21,094 nucleotides of DNA from DASTPP01 sp035762175. GTDB lineage: Bacteria > Myxococcota_A > Polyangia > Polyangiales > Polyangiaceae. Positions within the stretch are counted from its first letter, which is position 1. Each line of letters starts with the position of its first letter. The translations under genes were made by a program, and so were the position numbers. A model generated the notes under the pieces. That model was not told the DNA's origin. It saw only the letters and a list, made by a program, of their open reading frames with translations, and did not search any database. The stretch lies in assembly GCA_035762175.1 (NCBI GenBank), contig DASTPP010000184.1, forward strand, positions 1-21,094, written 5' to 3'. Positions 6,948 to 14,206 of this stretch are shown in pieces.

Positions 6948-8054
6948 TCAGGACGGCAGCGACGCCGCCGAGGGCCGCGACTCGCTCGGCGCGGGGTGCT
7001 CGACGCCGTCTTCGTGGAAGCGCTTCAGCTCGTCGCTCGCCTTGCGCAGGTACGCCTGCTTGACGTGGAAGGGCAGAAACGAGCTCTTGAACCCGGCCAA
7101 GATGAGCGTCTTGACGTCGCGCAGCGAGAAGCCGAGCTGGGTGTGGCAGAGCCAGAGCTCTTTCGAGACCGTGGTGTCGGTCACCATGCGGTTGTCGGTG
7201 TTGATGGTGACGCGCAGGCCGAGGTCGAAGTAGAGCCGCAGGGGGTGCGAGGCGAAGTCGCGCACGGCGCCCGTCTGCACGTTGCTCGAGGGGCAGCACT
7301 CGAGCGGCACGCGGTGGTCGTTGATGTAGTGCAGGAGGTCGCCGTTCTCGCGCAGGCGGCAGCCGTGGCCGATGCGGTGCGCGCCGCAGACGTGAATGGC
7401 CTGCGCGATCGACTCGGGCCCGTACGCCTCGCCGGCGTGAATGGTGACGTTGATGTTGTTGTCGCGCACGAGCTGGAAGGCGGCCTTGTGGTGCTTGGCC
7501 GGGTGGTCGTACTCGGCGCCGGCGAGGTCGAAGGCGACGACGCCCCGGTTCTTGTAGGCGACGGCGAGCTCGGCCATCTCGAGCGAGGTCTCTTTGGAGA
7601 TGTTGCGGATGCCGCAGACGATGACGTTCGACTCGATGTTGAACGCCTGCTGCGCGGCGCGCAGGCCCGCGAGCACGGCCTCGACGACGGTGGTCACCTT
7701 CAGGCCCCGCTTGACGTGCAGCATGGGGGCGTACCTGACCTCCATGTAGCGGACGTTCTCGCGCGCCGCGTCCTCGGCGAGCTCGTAGGCGATGCGGTAG
7801 AGGCTCTCTTCGCTCTGCATCACCTGCAGGGTGACGTCGAAGGCCTTCAGGTACTCGACGAGCGAGCCGCAGTTCTCGCCGAGGTGCATCGCCTTGCGCA
7901 GGCCCGCCGGGTCGTCGGCCGGCAGCCTTATGCCCTCGCGGCTCGCGATGTCGAGGATGGTCTCGAGGCGCAGCGAGCCGTCGAGGTGGACGTGCAGGTC
8001 GGTCTTGGGGAGCCGCTCGAAGAAGGAGAGCGGCAGTTTGGGCTGGCTGTCCAT
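6948..8054 (-). CDS. add: Adenosine deaminase
   Basis: A 368-residue zinc hydrolase converting adenosine (and deoxyadenosine) to inosine in cytoplasmic purine salvage. The metal and catalytic set is complete: HVH (His21, His23) in TDLHVHLDGSLR, His206 and Glu209 in TIHAGEA, RIGHG with His230, and Asp287 in TINTDNR. The residue after the zinc Asp is Asn (TDNR, not TDDP), a variant seen in actinobacterial-type Add proteins. ATG 8054 is chosen because the family core begins within 20 residues; the frame upstream is antisense to the divergent DciA gene. There is no ribosome site; TGCTACCAT (8068-8060) ends 5 nt before the start and looks like a -10 of a near-leaderless transcript. The start is 64 bp from the divergent gene at 8119. 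The C-terminal 20 residues are Ser/Pro-rich. Confidence 0.94.
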   Translation of the reverse strand: MDSQPKLPLSFFERLPKTDLHVHLDGSLRLETILDIASREGIRLPADDPAGLRKAMHLGENCGSLVEYLKAFDVTLQVMQSEESLYRIAYELAEDAARENVRYMEVRYAPMLHVKRGLKVTTVVEAVLAGLRAAQQAFNIESNVIVCGIRNISKETSLEMAELAVAYKNRGVVAFDLAGAEYDHPAKHHKAAFQLVRDNNINVTIHAGEAYGPESIAQAIHVCGAHRIGHGCRLRENGDLLHYINDHRVPLECCPSSNVQTGAVRDFASHPLRLYFDLGLRVTINTDNRMVTDTTVSKELWLCHTQLGFSLRDVKTLILAGFKSSFLPFHVKQAYLRKASDELKRFHEDGVEHPAPSESRPSAASLPS

Positions 8055-8118
8055 GGCCGATGGTAGCACGAAAGCGCGTTGCGTGGCCCAACCCCCGGCC
8101 CGTGCTAGAAGCCGCAGC

Positions 8119-8745
8119 ATGGGGCAACGCAGGCGGCGCAAGGCGGGGCGCCCGGTCGCCCTCGAAGACCTCGTCGCCGGCTGGGCCGAGGGGCCGGGGG
8201 GCTCGGCCCCCAAGGGCGGGGGCTCCTTCGCCGCGGGCCCCTCGCCGGTCGACGAGGTCGCCTGGCGCCGCGTCGTCGGCATGGGCGTCGCCCTGCGCTC
8301 GCGGCCCTTGCGCATCGCCCGGGGCACGCTCTGGGTCCGGGTCGCCAGCTCGTCGTGGGCCCAAGAGCTGTCGCTCTTGCAGCAGACCATCATCGACCGG
8401 CTCGCCGCCTACGGCGTGCGCGTCGAGCGGGTGCGCTTTCAGGTGGGCGAGGTGGGCCCCCCGGCCCGCGCCCCCAAGGTCGAGCCGCCGCCGCCCGCCG
8501 CCCCCAAGGCCGAGCTGCCCGAAGCGCTCGCCCGCGCCCTCGCCGACGTCGGCGACGACGAGCTGCGTCAGACCCTCGCCGAGGCGGCCGCCATCAACCT
8601 CGCCTGGCAGGAGGGGCTCGTCACTTCACGGAAGCGAGCCGTTCGAGGCCCTCGATTCGCTGAAGCAAAAAGCGCTCGGCGGGCCCGAACGCGCCCGAGC
8701 GGTTCTGAAGATCTTCGACGTAATCGCGAAGGGCGCCGAGATTGA
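8119..8745 (+). CDS. dciA: DUF721/DciA-family protein (replicative helicase loader-like)
   Basis: A 208-residue protein. Residues about 45-110 match the DUF721/DciA core: WRRVVGMGVALRSRPLRIARGTLWVRVASSSWAQELSLLQQTIIDRL...VRFQVGEV. DciA proteins help load the DnaB helicase at replication in bacteria lacking DnaC. Here the assignment rests on the core pattern, so the gene symbol is provisional. The N-terminus is basic (QRRRRKAGR) and a Gly/Ser-rich stretch precedes the core. ATG 8119 has no ribosome site but TGCTAG (8103-8108) lies just upstream. The last 40 or so residues are Arg-rich and antisense to the 3' end of the FHA gene (8621-8745), a 125-bp convergent overlap. The conserved part ends earlier, so the tail may be a read-through extension after loss of an older stop. 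Confidence 0.8.
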   Translation: MGQRRRRKAGRPVALEDLVAGWAEGPGGSAPKGGGSFAAGPSPVDEVAWRRVVGMGVALRSRPLRIARGTLWVRVASSSWAQELSLLQQTIIDRLAAYGVRVERVRFQVGEVGPPARAPKVEPPPPAAPKAELPEALARALADVGDDELRQTLAEAAAINLAWQEGLVTSRKRAVRGPRFAEAKSARRARTRPSGSEDLRRNREGRRD

Positions 8746-9484
8746 TGAGCCCGACCTTGCGCAGCACGGTGTAGAGCTCGTCGACCAGCGGCGCCGGGAA
8801 GGGCCGCACCTGCGCCGCGTACAGGTCGACCACGTAGTCGACCCACGAGCCCTTGGTCGTCGCCCCGGCCAGTCGCGCCGCGAAGCGCGCCGCTTGGTCG
8901 ACCACCTCGGGGGGCATCTCGCCGGGCGTCTTCTTCGTCACCTCGAGGATGCGAAACAGCCGCGTGCTCAAAATGCGCTCGGCCTCTTCGGTGCGCCCGA
9001 GCGCCAGGGCCTTGTTGGCCACCCCGCCGAGCAGCCGCAGCGCGTCGACGCGCCGCGACGGGTCGTCGACCTGCGGGTCGGCCGCCAGCGACGCGCCGTT
9101 CGCCGCGAGCACGTTCGAGGGCGGCTGCGAGAGCGAGAGGGTGGGGTGGCGCATCGCCGAGCTGTCGGCGTGCGTCATCGAGCCGGGCGCCCCGGTGTGC
9201 GAGCGCTGCGCGTCGACGATGACCATCTCTTGGCCGCCGACGGTGACCTTGCTGCCGTCGCGCAGCCGGTGCCGCCCGTCGATGCGCACCCCGTCGACCA
9301 GCACGCCGTTGCGGCTGCCCAGGTCTTCGACGTAGACCGCCTCGTCGGTCACGAGCAGGCGCGCGTGCCGCCGCGACACGAGCGGGTCGTCGACCGAGAG
9401 CTGGCAGTCGGTGCTCCTGCCGATGAGAAACTGGCCCGGCGACAGCTCGAGGTTGTGCTGCAAGTAGCGCAACCGGTAGCGCAT
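8621..9484 (-). CDS. FHA-domain protein (second of a tandem pair)
   Basis: A 287-residue protein. The N-terminal forkhead-associated domain (about 1-92) has the phosphothreonine-binding residues GRS (22-24), SRRH (37-40) and DLGSRNG (54-60). Such domains dock onto Thr-phosphorylated partners, usually substrates of Ser/Thr kinases. A Ser/Pro-rich linker (95-125) leads to an alpha-helical region of no named family (130-287) with a KALALGRTEEAERIL segment, shared with the upstream paralogue. ATG 9484 lies 3 bp after the stop of that paralogue, so the two are probably cotranscribed and arose by duplication. It lacks the zinc ribbon of its partner. Its 3' end is overlapped by the convergent DciA reading frame. 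The function is inferred only at domain level. Confidence 0.88.
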   Translation of the reverse strand: MRYRLRYLQHNLELSPGQFLIGRSTDCQLSVDDPLVSRRHARLLVTDEAVYVEDLGSRNGVLVDGVRIDGRHRLRDGSKVTVGGQEMVIVDAQRSHTGAPGSMTHADSSAMRHPTLSLSQPPSNVLAANGASLAADPQVDDPSRRVDALRLLGGVANKALALGRTEEAERILSTRLFRILEVTKKTPGEMPPEVVDQAARFAARLAGATTKGSWVDYVVDLYAAQVRPFPAPLVDELYTVLRKVGLINLGALRDYVEDLQNRSGAFGPAERFLLQRIEGLERLASVK

Positions 9485-9487
9485 TGG

Positions 9488-10366
9488 CTAGGCCCCGACG
9501 GCGCGCCCTAGGGTTTGAAAGCGCTCGAGCGCCGAGCGCTCTTCTTCGGACAGGCCCCCCGCCCGCGGGCCGAGCGCCCGCACGAGCCGCTCGATGCTCG
9601 GCCGGAGCTCGGCGCGCGACGCCCGCGGCAGCAGCTCGATCTGCTCGGCCAGCGCCGCCGGCGGCGCCCAGCCGAGCTGCTCGTAGACGCCCAACGTCCA
9701 CACGAGCCAGCGCGCGCCCTGCTGCTTGACCGACAGTCGCGCGGCCGCGAGCGCGAGCGCGTCGAAGCGCGGGCGCTCGGGCGGCGAGCCCGCGGCCGAG
9801 CGCTCGTTCACGTGGTCGGCCGCCCGCGCCATCATGCGGTCGGCCTCGGCGTCGCGCCCGAGCGAGAGCGCCTTCTCGACCACTTCGAGCAGCAGCTGAA
9901 ATGTCCAGCTCGAGCGGCCGTCGCCCGTCGAGCCGTTCGGCGTCGCCTCGTCGTCGCCCCAGCCGCAGCTCGGGCACGAGACCATCTCTTCGGGGAACGG
10001 CGTCTGGCAGCGGCCGCAGTGGCGCAAGAACCCGGTGCGCTTCGAGGGCAGGTCGGCGCCGTCGGCGAGCTTGCAGAAGACGAGCTCTTGGGTGCCGATG
10101 CGGACGCGGTCGTTGTGCGCCAGGCGCGTCGGGCCCTTGGCGAGCGTGCCGTTGACGCGCACGCCGTTGCGGCTGCCGAGGTCTTCGACGGTGGCCTCGT
10201 CGTCGGTGATGAGCACGCGGGCGTGGTGCCTCGAGACGAGCGGGTCTTCGATCGTGACGTGGCAGTCAGGGCTACGACCGAGCAAGGTTTCGCCCGGCGG
10301 CAGGTCGAACTCTTGCAGCAGAAATCGGAGGCGGAACCGAGCCACGTCGTGTTCGTCGGCAGGCAT
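9488..10366 (-). CDS. FHA-domain protein with zinc ribbon (first of a tandem pair)
   Basis: A 292-residue protein. The FHA domain (about 10-100) has GRS (30-32), SRHH (45-48) and DLGSRNG (62-68), so phosphothreonine binding should be intact. A four-cysteine ribbon follows: CGRC and CPSC (Cys117, 120, 131, 134), then a helical C-terminal region with KALSLGRDAEADRMM, homologous to the downstream FHA protein. ATG 10366 is chosen; an in-frame GTG at 10375 is possible. A good promoter lies upstream: TTGACC (10415-10410), 17 bp, TAGTCT (10392-10387), giving a leader of roughly 14 nt. It shares a 274-bp intergenic region with the divergent polyprenyl synthase gene. The ribbon could bind zinc for structure or nucleic acid; its role is unknown. 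Confidence 0.88.
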   Translation of the reverse strand: MPADEHDVARFRLRFLLQEFDLPPGETLLGRSPDCHVTIEDPLVSRHHARVLITDDEATVEDLGSRNGVRVNGTLAKGPTRLAHNDRVRIGTQELVFCKLADGADLPSKRTGFLRHCGRCQTPFPEEMVSCPSCGWGDDEATPNGSTGDGRSSWTFQLLLEVVEKALSLGRDAEADRMMARAADHVNERSAAGSPPERPRFDALALAAARLSVKQQGARWLVWTLGVYEQLGWAPPAALAEQIELLPRASRAELRPSIERLVRALGPRAGGLSEEERSALERFQTLGRAVGA

Positions 10367-10386
10367 AAAGCCCACCCAACGCAGGC

Positions 10387-10415
10387 AGACTACCGGGGCT
10401 CGGCCGGAAGGTCAA
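10387..10415 (-). promoter_or_regulatory. Sigma70-type promoter of the FHA pair
   Basis: On the minus strand, -35 TTGACC (10415-10410) and -10 TAGTCT (10392-10387) are separated by exactly 17 bp. Transcription would begin near 10380, about 14 nt before ATG 10366. It is the best consensus-like promoter in the window. Confidence 0.6.
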
Positions 10416-10486
10416 AGCGCGTCGGCGTTTCTGCCGCCTGGCCCGCCGCTTGCGCGCGCCCGAACGGGCCCGGTAGGGGGGCCAAG

Positions 10487-10501
10487 GTTACCTTAGGTAA
10501 C
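10487..10501. promoter_or_regulatory. Operator-like dyad GTTACC-TTA-GGTAAC
   Basis: A perfect 6-bp inverted repeat with a 3-bp centre, standing out as AT-rich within GC-rich sequence. It lies between the divergent promoters of the FHA pair and the polyprenyl synthase, so it could be a binding site for a dimeric regulator acting on either side. No protein can be assigned. Confidence 0.4.
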
Positions 10502-10571
10502 GCTTTCTGCTGCGACGCGTCGTGGGGCAACGCTTGGACAACATTCGGGTACCCAAGAAAATCAGGGGGTC

Positions 10572-10600
10572 TTGACGGCCGGCTGGGTTTCTCGCATCGT
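10572..10600 (+). promoter_or_regulatory. Candidate promoter of polyprenyl synthase
   Basis: TTGACG (10572-10577) and CATCGT (10595-10600) are spaced 17 bp. The -35 is close to consensus and the -10 is weak, as expected for a regulated promoter. A perfect inverted repeat (10596-10619) overlaps the -10 and the expected start site. Confidence 0.4.
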
Positions 10601-10619
10601 TCAAAAAGATTTGAACGAT
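10596..10619. promoter_or_regulatory. 24-bp perfect inverted repeat, operator candidate
   Basis: ATCGTTCAAA (10596-10605) and TTTGAACGAT (10610-10619) are exact reverse complements around AAGA. The element is AT-rich and ends 21 bp before ATG 10641. It covers the expected transcription start of the polyprenyl synthase gene, the classical position of a repressor site. The GbsR/MarR-type regulator encoded next in the same direction is an obvious candidate ligand; this is inference. It could also fold as an mRNA hairpin near the ribosome site. Confidence 0.6.
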
Positions 10620-10640
10620 TTAAAGGTGCCAAGACCGACC

Positions 10641-11672
10641 ATGCAGCTTCTTTCTACTGCCAACGGGGTCGAAACTCTGCGCCACGTCAACCTGACGGCC
10701 CTGTCCGAGGCGCCGCGCTTCGAGGACGTCGACGCGCTGGTCGGCCCGGCCGCCGGGCTGGTCGAGCTGGCGCTCCAGCAGGCGGCAGGCGAGGGCGAGG
10801 CGCCGGCGACGCTGGCGGCCGAGCACCTCATCGCCTCGGGCGGCAAGCGGGTGCGGCCGCTGACGCTCCTGCTGAGCGCGGCCTGCTTCGGGCCGGCCGA
10901 CGAGCGGGCGCGCGAGCTCGCGGCGGTGGTCGAGATGGTGCACGTCGCGACGCTCTTGCACGACGACGTCATCGACGACAGCGACGAGCGGCGGGGGCGC
11001 GTCACGGCGCGGCGGGTGTACGGCAACGCGGTCAGCGTGCTCGCGGGCGACCTGATGCTGACCCACGCGCTCGACCGCACCTTCCGGGCGGCGCCCGCGC
11101 TGATGGGCGAGCTGCTCGTGACGCTGCGGCGCCTGGTCGACGGCGAGGTGATCCAGCTGCGGGGCCGGGTCGCGCTCGACCTGTCGGCCGCGACGTACGA
11201 CCGCATCCTGGCGGCGAAGACGGCCTCGCTCTTCGGGTTCGCGGCGGGCGCGGGCGCGCGGCTCGGCGGGGCGGGCGAGGCCGAGGCCGCCTCGCTCGTG
11301 CAGTTCGGCGAGCGGCTCGGCGTCGCGTTCCAGCTCGTCGACGACGTGCTCGACTACGAGGGCGACCCGCGGCAGATGGGCAAGGGGCTGCTCGGCGATC
11401 TGCGCGAGGGCAAGGTGACGCTGCCGCTCGCGCTGGCCGCGGCCGAGCGGCCGCAGGTCGGCGAAGACGCCGAGCGGGCGCGGGGGGGCGACGAGGCGGC
11501 GGCCGTTCGGGTCGCCGAGGCGGTGCGGGCGTCGGGGGCGTGCCGCGAGGCGCGGGCGCGGGCGCGGGCGACGACCGACGCGGCGCTCGCGGCGCTCCGG
11601 CGGGCGCCCCCTTCGCCCGCCCGAACGTTGCTCGAGCAGGTCGCCATCGCCCTGACCCGCCGTGAGCGCTAA
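10641..11672 (+). CDS. Long-chain (E)-polyprenyl diphosphate synthase
   Basis: A 343-residue trans-prenyltransferase making the side chain of a respiratory quinone or a similar polyprenyl product. Motifs: GGKRVRP (67-73), first Asp-rich motif DDVID (108-112) followed by RRG, and second Asp-rich motif QLVDDVLDYEG (231-241) followed by GK and DLREGKVTLPL. The residue five before the first Asp motif is Ala103 within HVATLLHDD, and small residues there are typical of long-chain (IspB/HepT-like) enzymes. ATG 10641 is chosen; an in-frame TTG at 10572 would begin inside the promoter. AAAGG lies about 14 nt upstream, too far for a good ribosome site. The C-terminal third is Arg/Ala-rich. The GbsR-type regulator follows immediately and may overlap the stop codon. 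Chain length cannot be settled from sequence. Confidence 0.92.
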   Translation: MQLLSTANGVETLRHVNLTALSEAPRFEDVDALVGPAAGLVELALQQAAGEGEAPATLAAEHLIASGGKRVRPLTLLLSAACFGPADERARELAAVVEMVHVATLLHDDVIDDSDERRGRVTARRVYGNAVSVLAGDLMLTHALDRTFRAAPALMGELLVTLRRLVDGEVIQLRGRVALDLSAATYDRILAAKTASLFGFAAGAGARLGGAGEAEAASLVQFGERLGVAFQLVDDVLDYEGDPRQMGKGLLGDLREGKVTLPLALAAAERPQVGEDAERARGGDEAAAVRVAEAVRASGACREARARARATTDAALAALRRAPPSPARTLLEQVAIALTRRER

Positions 11673-11718
11673 CCTCGAAGGGTTTGGCCCCCGCCCGCCG
11701 GGCCCGAGCCCGCAGCCC

Positions 11719-12342
11719 ATGACCGACGACGCCCTGCCGCCCCCTTCTTCCGACGACGCCGCCGCCCCCCCGGGCGCGCCCTCGCCCGCGCTCTGGCCGA
11801 GCGAGGCCGTCGTGAGCGACGTGGTCGGCCGGCTCATCGAGTTCTGGGGCTTCAAGCGCAACCTCGGGCGGGTCTGGGCGATCCTTTATCTTTCTCCCAA
11901 GGCCCTGACGGCCCAAGACCTGCGCGACAAACTGACGCTCTCGTCGGGCGCGGTCAGCATGACGCTCACCGAACTTCTGCGCTGGGGCGTCGTGCGCAAG
12001 GTGTGGGTGCAGGGCGATCGCCGTGACCACTTCACGGCCGAGGTCCACCTGTGGCGCATGATTTCCCGGGTCCTGGCCGAGCGCGAGCGGGCCGAGATTT
12101 CGGCGGCGATCGAGTCGTTCGAAGAGGCGCTGCGCACGCTCGAGGCGCGGCTCGAGTCGTCGCCGAGCGACGAAGACCGGGCGCGGGCGCTCCTGCAGCT
12201 CGAGCGCATCAAGAGCCTGCTCGAGTTCGCCAAGCTCGGCCGGCGCCTGCTCGAGGGCCTGCTCTCGTCGGCGCGGCTCGACGTCGAGCCCCTGCGGCGC
12301 TTCGTGCTCGCGAACGTGGCGGGGCGGCTCTCGACCCCCTAG
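11719..12342 (+). CDS. GbsR/MarR-type transcriptional regulator
   Basis: A 207-residue winged-helix DNA-binding protein. After a Pro/Ser-rich tail, residues about 33-115 match the GbsR pattern: GRLIEFWGFKRNLGRVWAILYLSPKALTAQDLRDKLTLSSGAVSMTLTELLRWGVVRKVWVQGDRRDHFTAE. The recognition helix lies around SSGAVSMTLTELLRWG. The C-terminal helices (115-195) are probably for dimerisation. ATG 11719 is chosen; GTG 11662, overlapping the polyprenyl synthase stop by 11 bp, is an equally possible coupled start adding 19 Pro-rich residues. Neither has a clear ribosome site. It probably forms an operon with the synthase and could bind the dyad at 10596-10619; this is untested inference. A 27-bp repeat array begins 6 bp after its stop. 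Confidence 0.85.
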   Translation: MTDDALPPPSSDDAAAPPGAPSPALWPSEAVVSDVVGRLIEFWGFKRNLGRVWAILYLSPKALTAQDLRDKLTLSSGAVSMTLTELLRWGVVRKVWVQGDRRDHFTAEVHLWRMISRVLAERERAEISAAIESFEEALRTLEARLESSPSDEDRARALLQLERIKSLLEFAKLGRRLLEGLLSSARLDVEPLRRFVLANVAGRLSTP

Positions 12343-12347
12343 GTTCG

Positions 12348-12509
12348 GGGGCGGCGCTCACGGCCCTGGGTCGGGGCGCGGCGTTCGTCGCCCTGCGTTG
12401 GGGGGCGGCGCTCGCCGCGCTGGGTCTGGGCGCGGCGTTCGCCGCGCTGGCTTCGGGCGCGGCGTTCGCCGCGCTGGCTTCGGGCGCGGCGCTCGCCGTG
12501 CTGGGCCGA
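12348..12509 (+). repeat. 27-bp tandem repeat, 6 units, at a gene boundary
   Basis: Six contiguous 27-bp units begin GGSGCGGCG (12348, 12375, 12402, 12429, 12456, 12483). Units 4 and 5 are identical and the others diverge at several sites. In the frame of the downstream outer-membrane protein they read GAA(F/L)xALxx. The only standard start codon of that gene (GTG 12498) is inside unit 6. The array thus fills the gap after the regulator stop (12342) and runs into the signal-peptide codons. Confidence 0.93.
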
Positions 12510-14006
12510 CGCGCCGGGCGGGCCTTCGGGCTCGCGGCGGCGCTGGCCGCCTCCGCCTTCTGGCCGTCGGGCGCGCGGGCGCAGGGTACGCCCGCCGAGC
12601 GCTGCGCGGGGCCGGCGCCCCCGCCGCCCGAGGCGCCCTACCTCTGCCGCAACGACTTCGCCATCGATCTGCACCAGGGCCCGGTGCTCGCGCCGACGCG
12701 CGTCATCGGCCTCGCGGGCGCCTACGCCGCGCTCGGCGACGGGGCCGACGGGCTCGGGCAGAACGCGGCCGCGTCGGTCGTGCGCCCCCCCTACAGCACC
12801 AACTGGTTCGACTACGACATCACGCTGGGCGCGTCGCTGACCGGCGCCTTCGGGCGCACCGACTTCGACAACAGCGGCGACCGCAACCTCGCCGCCTCGA
12901 CCTTCTTCTACACGCTCGGGGGGCTCTTGCAGTTCGGCCGCTTCGGCGTCGGGCTGCTCGGCGACTTTCAGCGCTACGAGATCAATGGCTCGGCCCGCGT
13001 CACCGTCGGGCGCCTGCACGCGACCGCGGGCTACTCGCTGCTCGACAACCAGCTGCAGGTCGCCGGCGGCCTGCGGGGCGTGACCACGCTCGTCACGCTG
13101 CCGAACCCGAACGGCGGGTTTCTGCCCACGAACGCGCTGACCATCGTGGGCTTCGCGCCGCAGGTGGGCGCGCTCTTCTCGCCGAACTACCTGCCCTGGC
13201 GGCTCGGGGCGACCTTCCGGGCGCCGGTGAGCGCCGAGACCGGCGGGGGCACCGTCGAGGCGGACGGCGTGCGGCGCGCGGCCTCGCTCGCGGTGCCGCG
13301 CGAGGTCCACTGGCCCTGGGAGTTCGAGCTCGGCGCGGCGCTCAGCGCGGGCCCGCGCCCGCTCAACCCGCGTTGGATCGACCCGTCCGAGCAGGAGCGG
13401 CGCCTGCGCGAGCCGCTCGAGGCGCGGCGGGCCGAGCGGGCGCGGGCGCTCGAGCGCGAGCTCGGGGCGCTGCCCGATGCGCCCTCACGCTACGCGCTGC
13501 GGCTCGCCCGGGCGCGCGAGGAGGCGGCGCTGCGCGAGGGCGAGGAGCGGCGCTACCGGGCCGACGTCGAGCAGCTCGCGCAGGAGCGCCGGGCGCGCTA
13601 CCTCAACTGGCCGCGGCCGCGCGTGCTCGTCGTCGCCGAGCTGCTCATCACGGGCGACACCGAGGGCGGCATCGGGCTGCGCTCCTTTCTCGACCAGCGC
13701 GACGTGCCGAGCGGGCGGCGGGTGACGACTCAGCCGCGCCTCGGGCTCGAGGGCGAGCCAGTGGTGGGGCTGCTCATCACGCGCGTGGGCACCTACCTCG
13801 AGCCGACGCGCTACGAGGTGCCGCCCGGCTCGTCGGGGCTGGTGGCCGGCGCGCGGCAGCACTTCACCGCGGGCGTCGAGGTGAAGCTCTTCCCGTGGGA
13901 CGTGTTCGGCACCTTCCCCCAGGGCTCGACCTGGCGCATCACGGGCGTCGCTGACATCGCTCCGCGCTACGAGAACATCGGCCTCAGCGTCGGCCTCTGG
14001 CACTGA
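12498..14006 (+). CDS. Outer-membrane beta-barrel protein (FadL/OmpP1-like), function unknown
   Basis: A 502-residue exported protein. GTG 12498 is the only ATG/GTG/TTG in frame between the regulator stop and the mature part. It gives a good signal peptide: basic start, AFGLAAALAASAFW core, cleavage after GARA (about 28). RVIGLAGAYAALGDGADGLGQNAAA resembles the N-terminus of FadL/PorV-like barrels. Many alternating amphipathic strands follow and the chain ends in an aromatic-His terminus (SVGLWH), as barrels often do. Residues about 295-372 interrupt the barrel with a highly charged Glu/Arg helix (ERRLREPLEARRAERAR...), an odd insertion, perhaps a loop or periplasmic coiled coil. It follows the GbsR-type regulator. 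Its cargo cannot be inferred. Confidence 0.72.
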   Translation: MLGRRAGRAFGLAAALAASAFWPSGARAQGTPAERCAGPAPPPPEAPYLCRNDFAIDLHQGPVLAPTRVIGLAGAYAALGDGADGLGQNAAASVVRPPYSTNWFDYDITLGASLTGAFGRTDFDNSGDRNLAASTFFYTLGGLLQFGRFGVGLLGDFQRYEINGSARVTVGRLHATAGYSLLDNQLQVAGGLRGVTTLVTLPNPNGGFLPTNALTIVGFAPQVGALFSPNYLPWRLGATFRAPVSAETGGGTVEADGVRRAASLAVPREVHWPWEFELGAALSAGPRPLNPRWIDPSEQERRLREPLEARRAERARALERELGALPDAPSRYALRLARAREEAALREGEERRYRADVEQLAQERRARYLNWPRPRVLVVAELLITGDTEGGIGLRSFLDQRDVPSGRRVTTQPRLGLEGEPVVGLLITRVGTYLEPTRYEVPPGSSGLVAGARQHFTAGVEVKLFPWDVFGTFPQGSTWRITGVADIAPRYENIGLSVGLWH

Positions 14007-14020
14007 GCACGGCGCGGCCG

Positions 14021-14206
14021 GCGAGCCCGGCCCCAGCACCGGCCCCGGGCGGCGAGCCCGGCCTCAGCACTGGCCCCGGGCGGCGGGCCCGGCCTCAGCA
14101 CCGGCCCCGAGCGGCGGGCCCGGCCTCAGCACTGGCCCCGGGCGGCGAGCCCGGCCCCAGCACTGGTCCCGGGCGACAGGCCCGGCCTCAGCACCGGCCC
14201 CGGGCG
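14021..14206. repeat. 31-bp tandem repeat, 6 units, between convergent genes
   Basis: Six exact-length 31-bp units start at 14021, 14052, 14083, 14114, 14145 and 14176 (form GCGAGCCCGGCCTCAGCACT then GGCCCCGGGCG), differing at a few positions such as A/G, C/T and ACC/ACT. There are no spacers, so this is not CRISPR. Each unit can fold: GCCCGG pairs with CCGGGC and GGCC with GGCC across an 8-nt loop. The array fills nearly all the space between the outer-membrane protein stop (14006) and the RNase D stop. The RNase D stop codon (14188-14190) lies inside unit 6. It may act as a multiple terminator. Confidence 0.93.

Noticed and set aside
8055..8393. N-terminal extension of adenosine deaminase
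   Set aside because: It would be antisense to the dciA core and adds no family sequence before the conserved start.
12339..13310. Minus-strand frame with 9-residue RRARSQRGE repeats
   Set aside because: It is the antisense of the 27-bp array and the outer-membrane gene; the rest is a biased shadow without motifs.
14021..14206. Possible CRISPR array
   Set aside because: The units are directly contiguous with no spacers and no cas genes are nearby.
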